From IMG/VR virus record IMGVR_UViG_3300014914_000049, positions 1 to 20,411 of that record: a stretch of 20,411 nt of DNA. One strand, given 5' to 3'. Source of the stretch: a virus. How positions within the stretch are numbered: position 1 is the stretch's first letter; each line of letters opens with the position of its first letter. The notes beneath the pieces are model-generated. The model was not told the DNA's origin and made no database searches. It was given only the letters and a program-made list of their open reading frames with translations. Below, piece after piece: positions 19,888-20,411 of this stretch. The translations under genes were made by a program, and so were the position numbers.

Positions 19888-20411
19888 AACCATTACCTCC
19901 ATAATACACTTTCCGTGTTGTATACTCACGTAATCTCTCACTACTCCATGCCCGTAATGGTGAGAAGTATCCTACTACTCTGGTCATCCTCTGAACCTGC
20001 GTACTACCACATGTAGGACAAGCGTCAGTACCAACAAACGTGGAACCACACAAGGAACACTGTGAGATAACATAATTAACCGCAAAGTACGTTGTATGCT
20101 TCGCTGCGAATCTAACCACTTTACGCATCTGATGACTATCAAGACGTTCACCTGTGTTTATGTGTAGTATCCCACCCCCTGACAACAACTTATCAAGTCT
20201 ACCTGCTACTTCTATCCGCTCACGAAGCGGAACATCAAGACTAAGAGGTAAGAGTTGATTACTATAACCCTCTACTCCATAAGCGCCGTCAAACAGGTAC
20301 TTATCCATCCCTGCCAAAGTAAACGCCGCTTGTTCAGCAGGGATCATCTCCACATTGTAAAACACACCATCGCGCCGAGAACGGTCCTTAGATATATCAT
20401 TAAGCCGTGTC
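19868..20411 (-). CDS. nrdD: Anaerobic (class III) ribonucleoside-triphosphate reductase, C-terminal part
   Basis: The frame is open from the window edge, so the gene starts outside it; a GTG at 20365 is internal. The visible part matches the NrdD C-terminus: YNVEMIPAEQAAFTLA (the Y-N-x-E-x-x-PAE segment), a SGGGILHIN turn, four zinc Cys in CSLCG and CPTCG, and TRVVGYFSP, which carries the glycyl-radical Gly (Gly132 counted from 20365), followed by the usual SERLREYTTRKVYYG helix. NrdD reduces NTPs to dNTPs using a Gly radical set by the SAM-dependent activase NrdG, and it works only without oxygen. NrdG is not seen here. It feeds the phage polymerase and implies an anaerobic or facultative host. 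Confidence 0.94.
   Translation of the reverse strand, partial: TRLNDISKDRSRRDGVFYNVEMIPAEQAAFTLAGMDKYLFDGAYGVEGYSNQLLPLSLDVPLRERIEVAGRLDKLLSGGGILHINTGERLDSHQMRKVVRFAAKHTTYFAVNYVISQCSLCGSTFVGTDACPTCGSTQVQRMTRVVGYFSPLRAWSSERLREYTTRKVYYGGNGYASTYE

Overview
The window looks like the replication, recombination and nucleotide-metabolism region of a large lytic tailed dsDNA bacteriophage. Every supportable gene lies on the minus strand, so transcription runs from position 20411 towards 1. Genes abut or overlap (ATGA, TGATG and TAATG junctions), the largest gap is about 70 bases, and most starts (ATG, GTG and TTG) follow a GGAGG-type ribosome binding site. Both window edges cut genes. The class III (anaerobic, glycyl-radical) ribonucleotide reductase suggests a host that grows without oxygen at least part of the time. 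Strong Shine-Dalgarno sites with GTG/TTG starts are compatible with a Gram-positive-like host, but the host cannot be fixed from this sequence. I see no structural, lysis or integration genes, no tRNA, no IS element and no CRISPR. No gene-free stretch reaches 300 bases.

Layout in transcription order. (1) 20411-17257: the 3' part of NrdD; two related DNA-binding proteins that share a four-Cys cluster and a C-terminal helix-turn-helix, one of which also carries a sigma-70 region 4-like domain; a small ORF between them; a tRNA-guanine transglycosylase (TGT)-fold protein lacking an expected Asp; a small basic protein; and an Sm-like phage protein. (2) 17214-12348: SbcD/gp47-like nuclease, a very short SbcC/Rad50/gp46-like ATPase, an unrecognised 316-residue protein with an N-terminal four-Cys cluster, a UvsW-like SF2 helicase, and a 101-residue protein. 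(3) 12360-8684: DnaB-type helicase, DnaG-type primase, FolE2-type GTP cyclohydrolase, dUTPase and a Gly/Arg-rich miniprotein. (4) 8636-3104: CmcI-like Rossmann methyltransferase-fold protein, a UDG-exonuclease-polymerase A fusion, a gp32-like SSB with a Pro/Gln repeat tail, a RecA/UvsX recombinase, an overlapping unknown gene and a small membrane protein. (5) 3103-1: a P-loop kinase-like protein with two predicted helix-turn-helices, a second TGT-fold protein with an intact putative active site, a small ORF behind a possible promoter, a DHH phosphoesterase, and a gene start cut by the window edge.

How the genes fit together: helicase, primase, polymerase and SSB form most of a phage replisome. 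RecA, the SbcCD pair and the UvsW-like helicase form a T4-style recombination-dependent replication set. NrdD, dUTPase and the UDG domain manage dNTPs and exclude uracil. The most interesting theme is FolE2 (the first step towards 7-deazaguanines) together with two diverged TGT-fold proteins. This suggests replacement of guanine in the phage DNA by a 7-deazaguanine, with one catalytic and one degenerate transglycosylase subunit. QueD, QueE and QueC are not in this window, so the pathway is incomplete here. The second theme is a phage-specific Cys-cluster/HTH family that includes the sigma-like protein.
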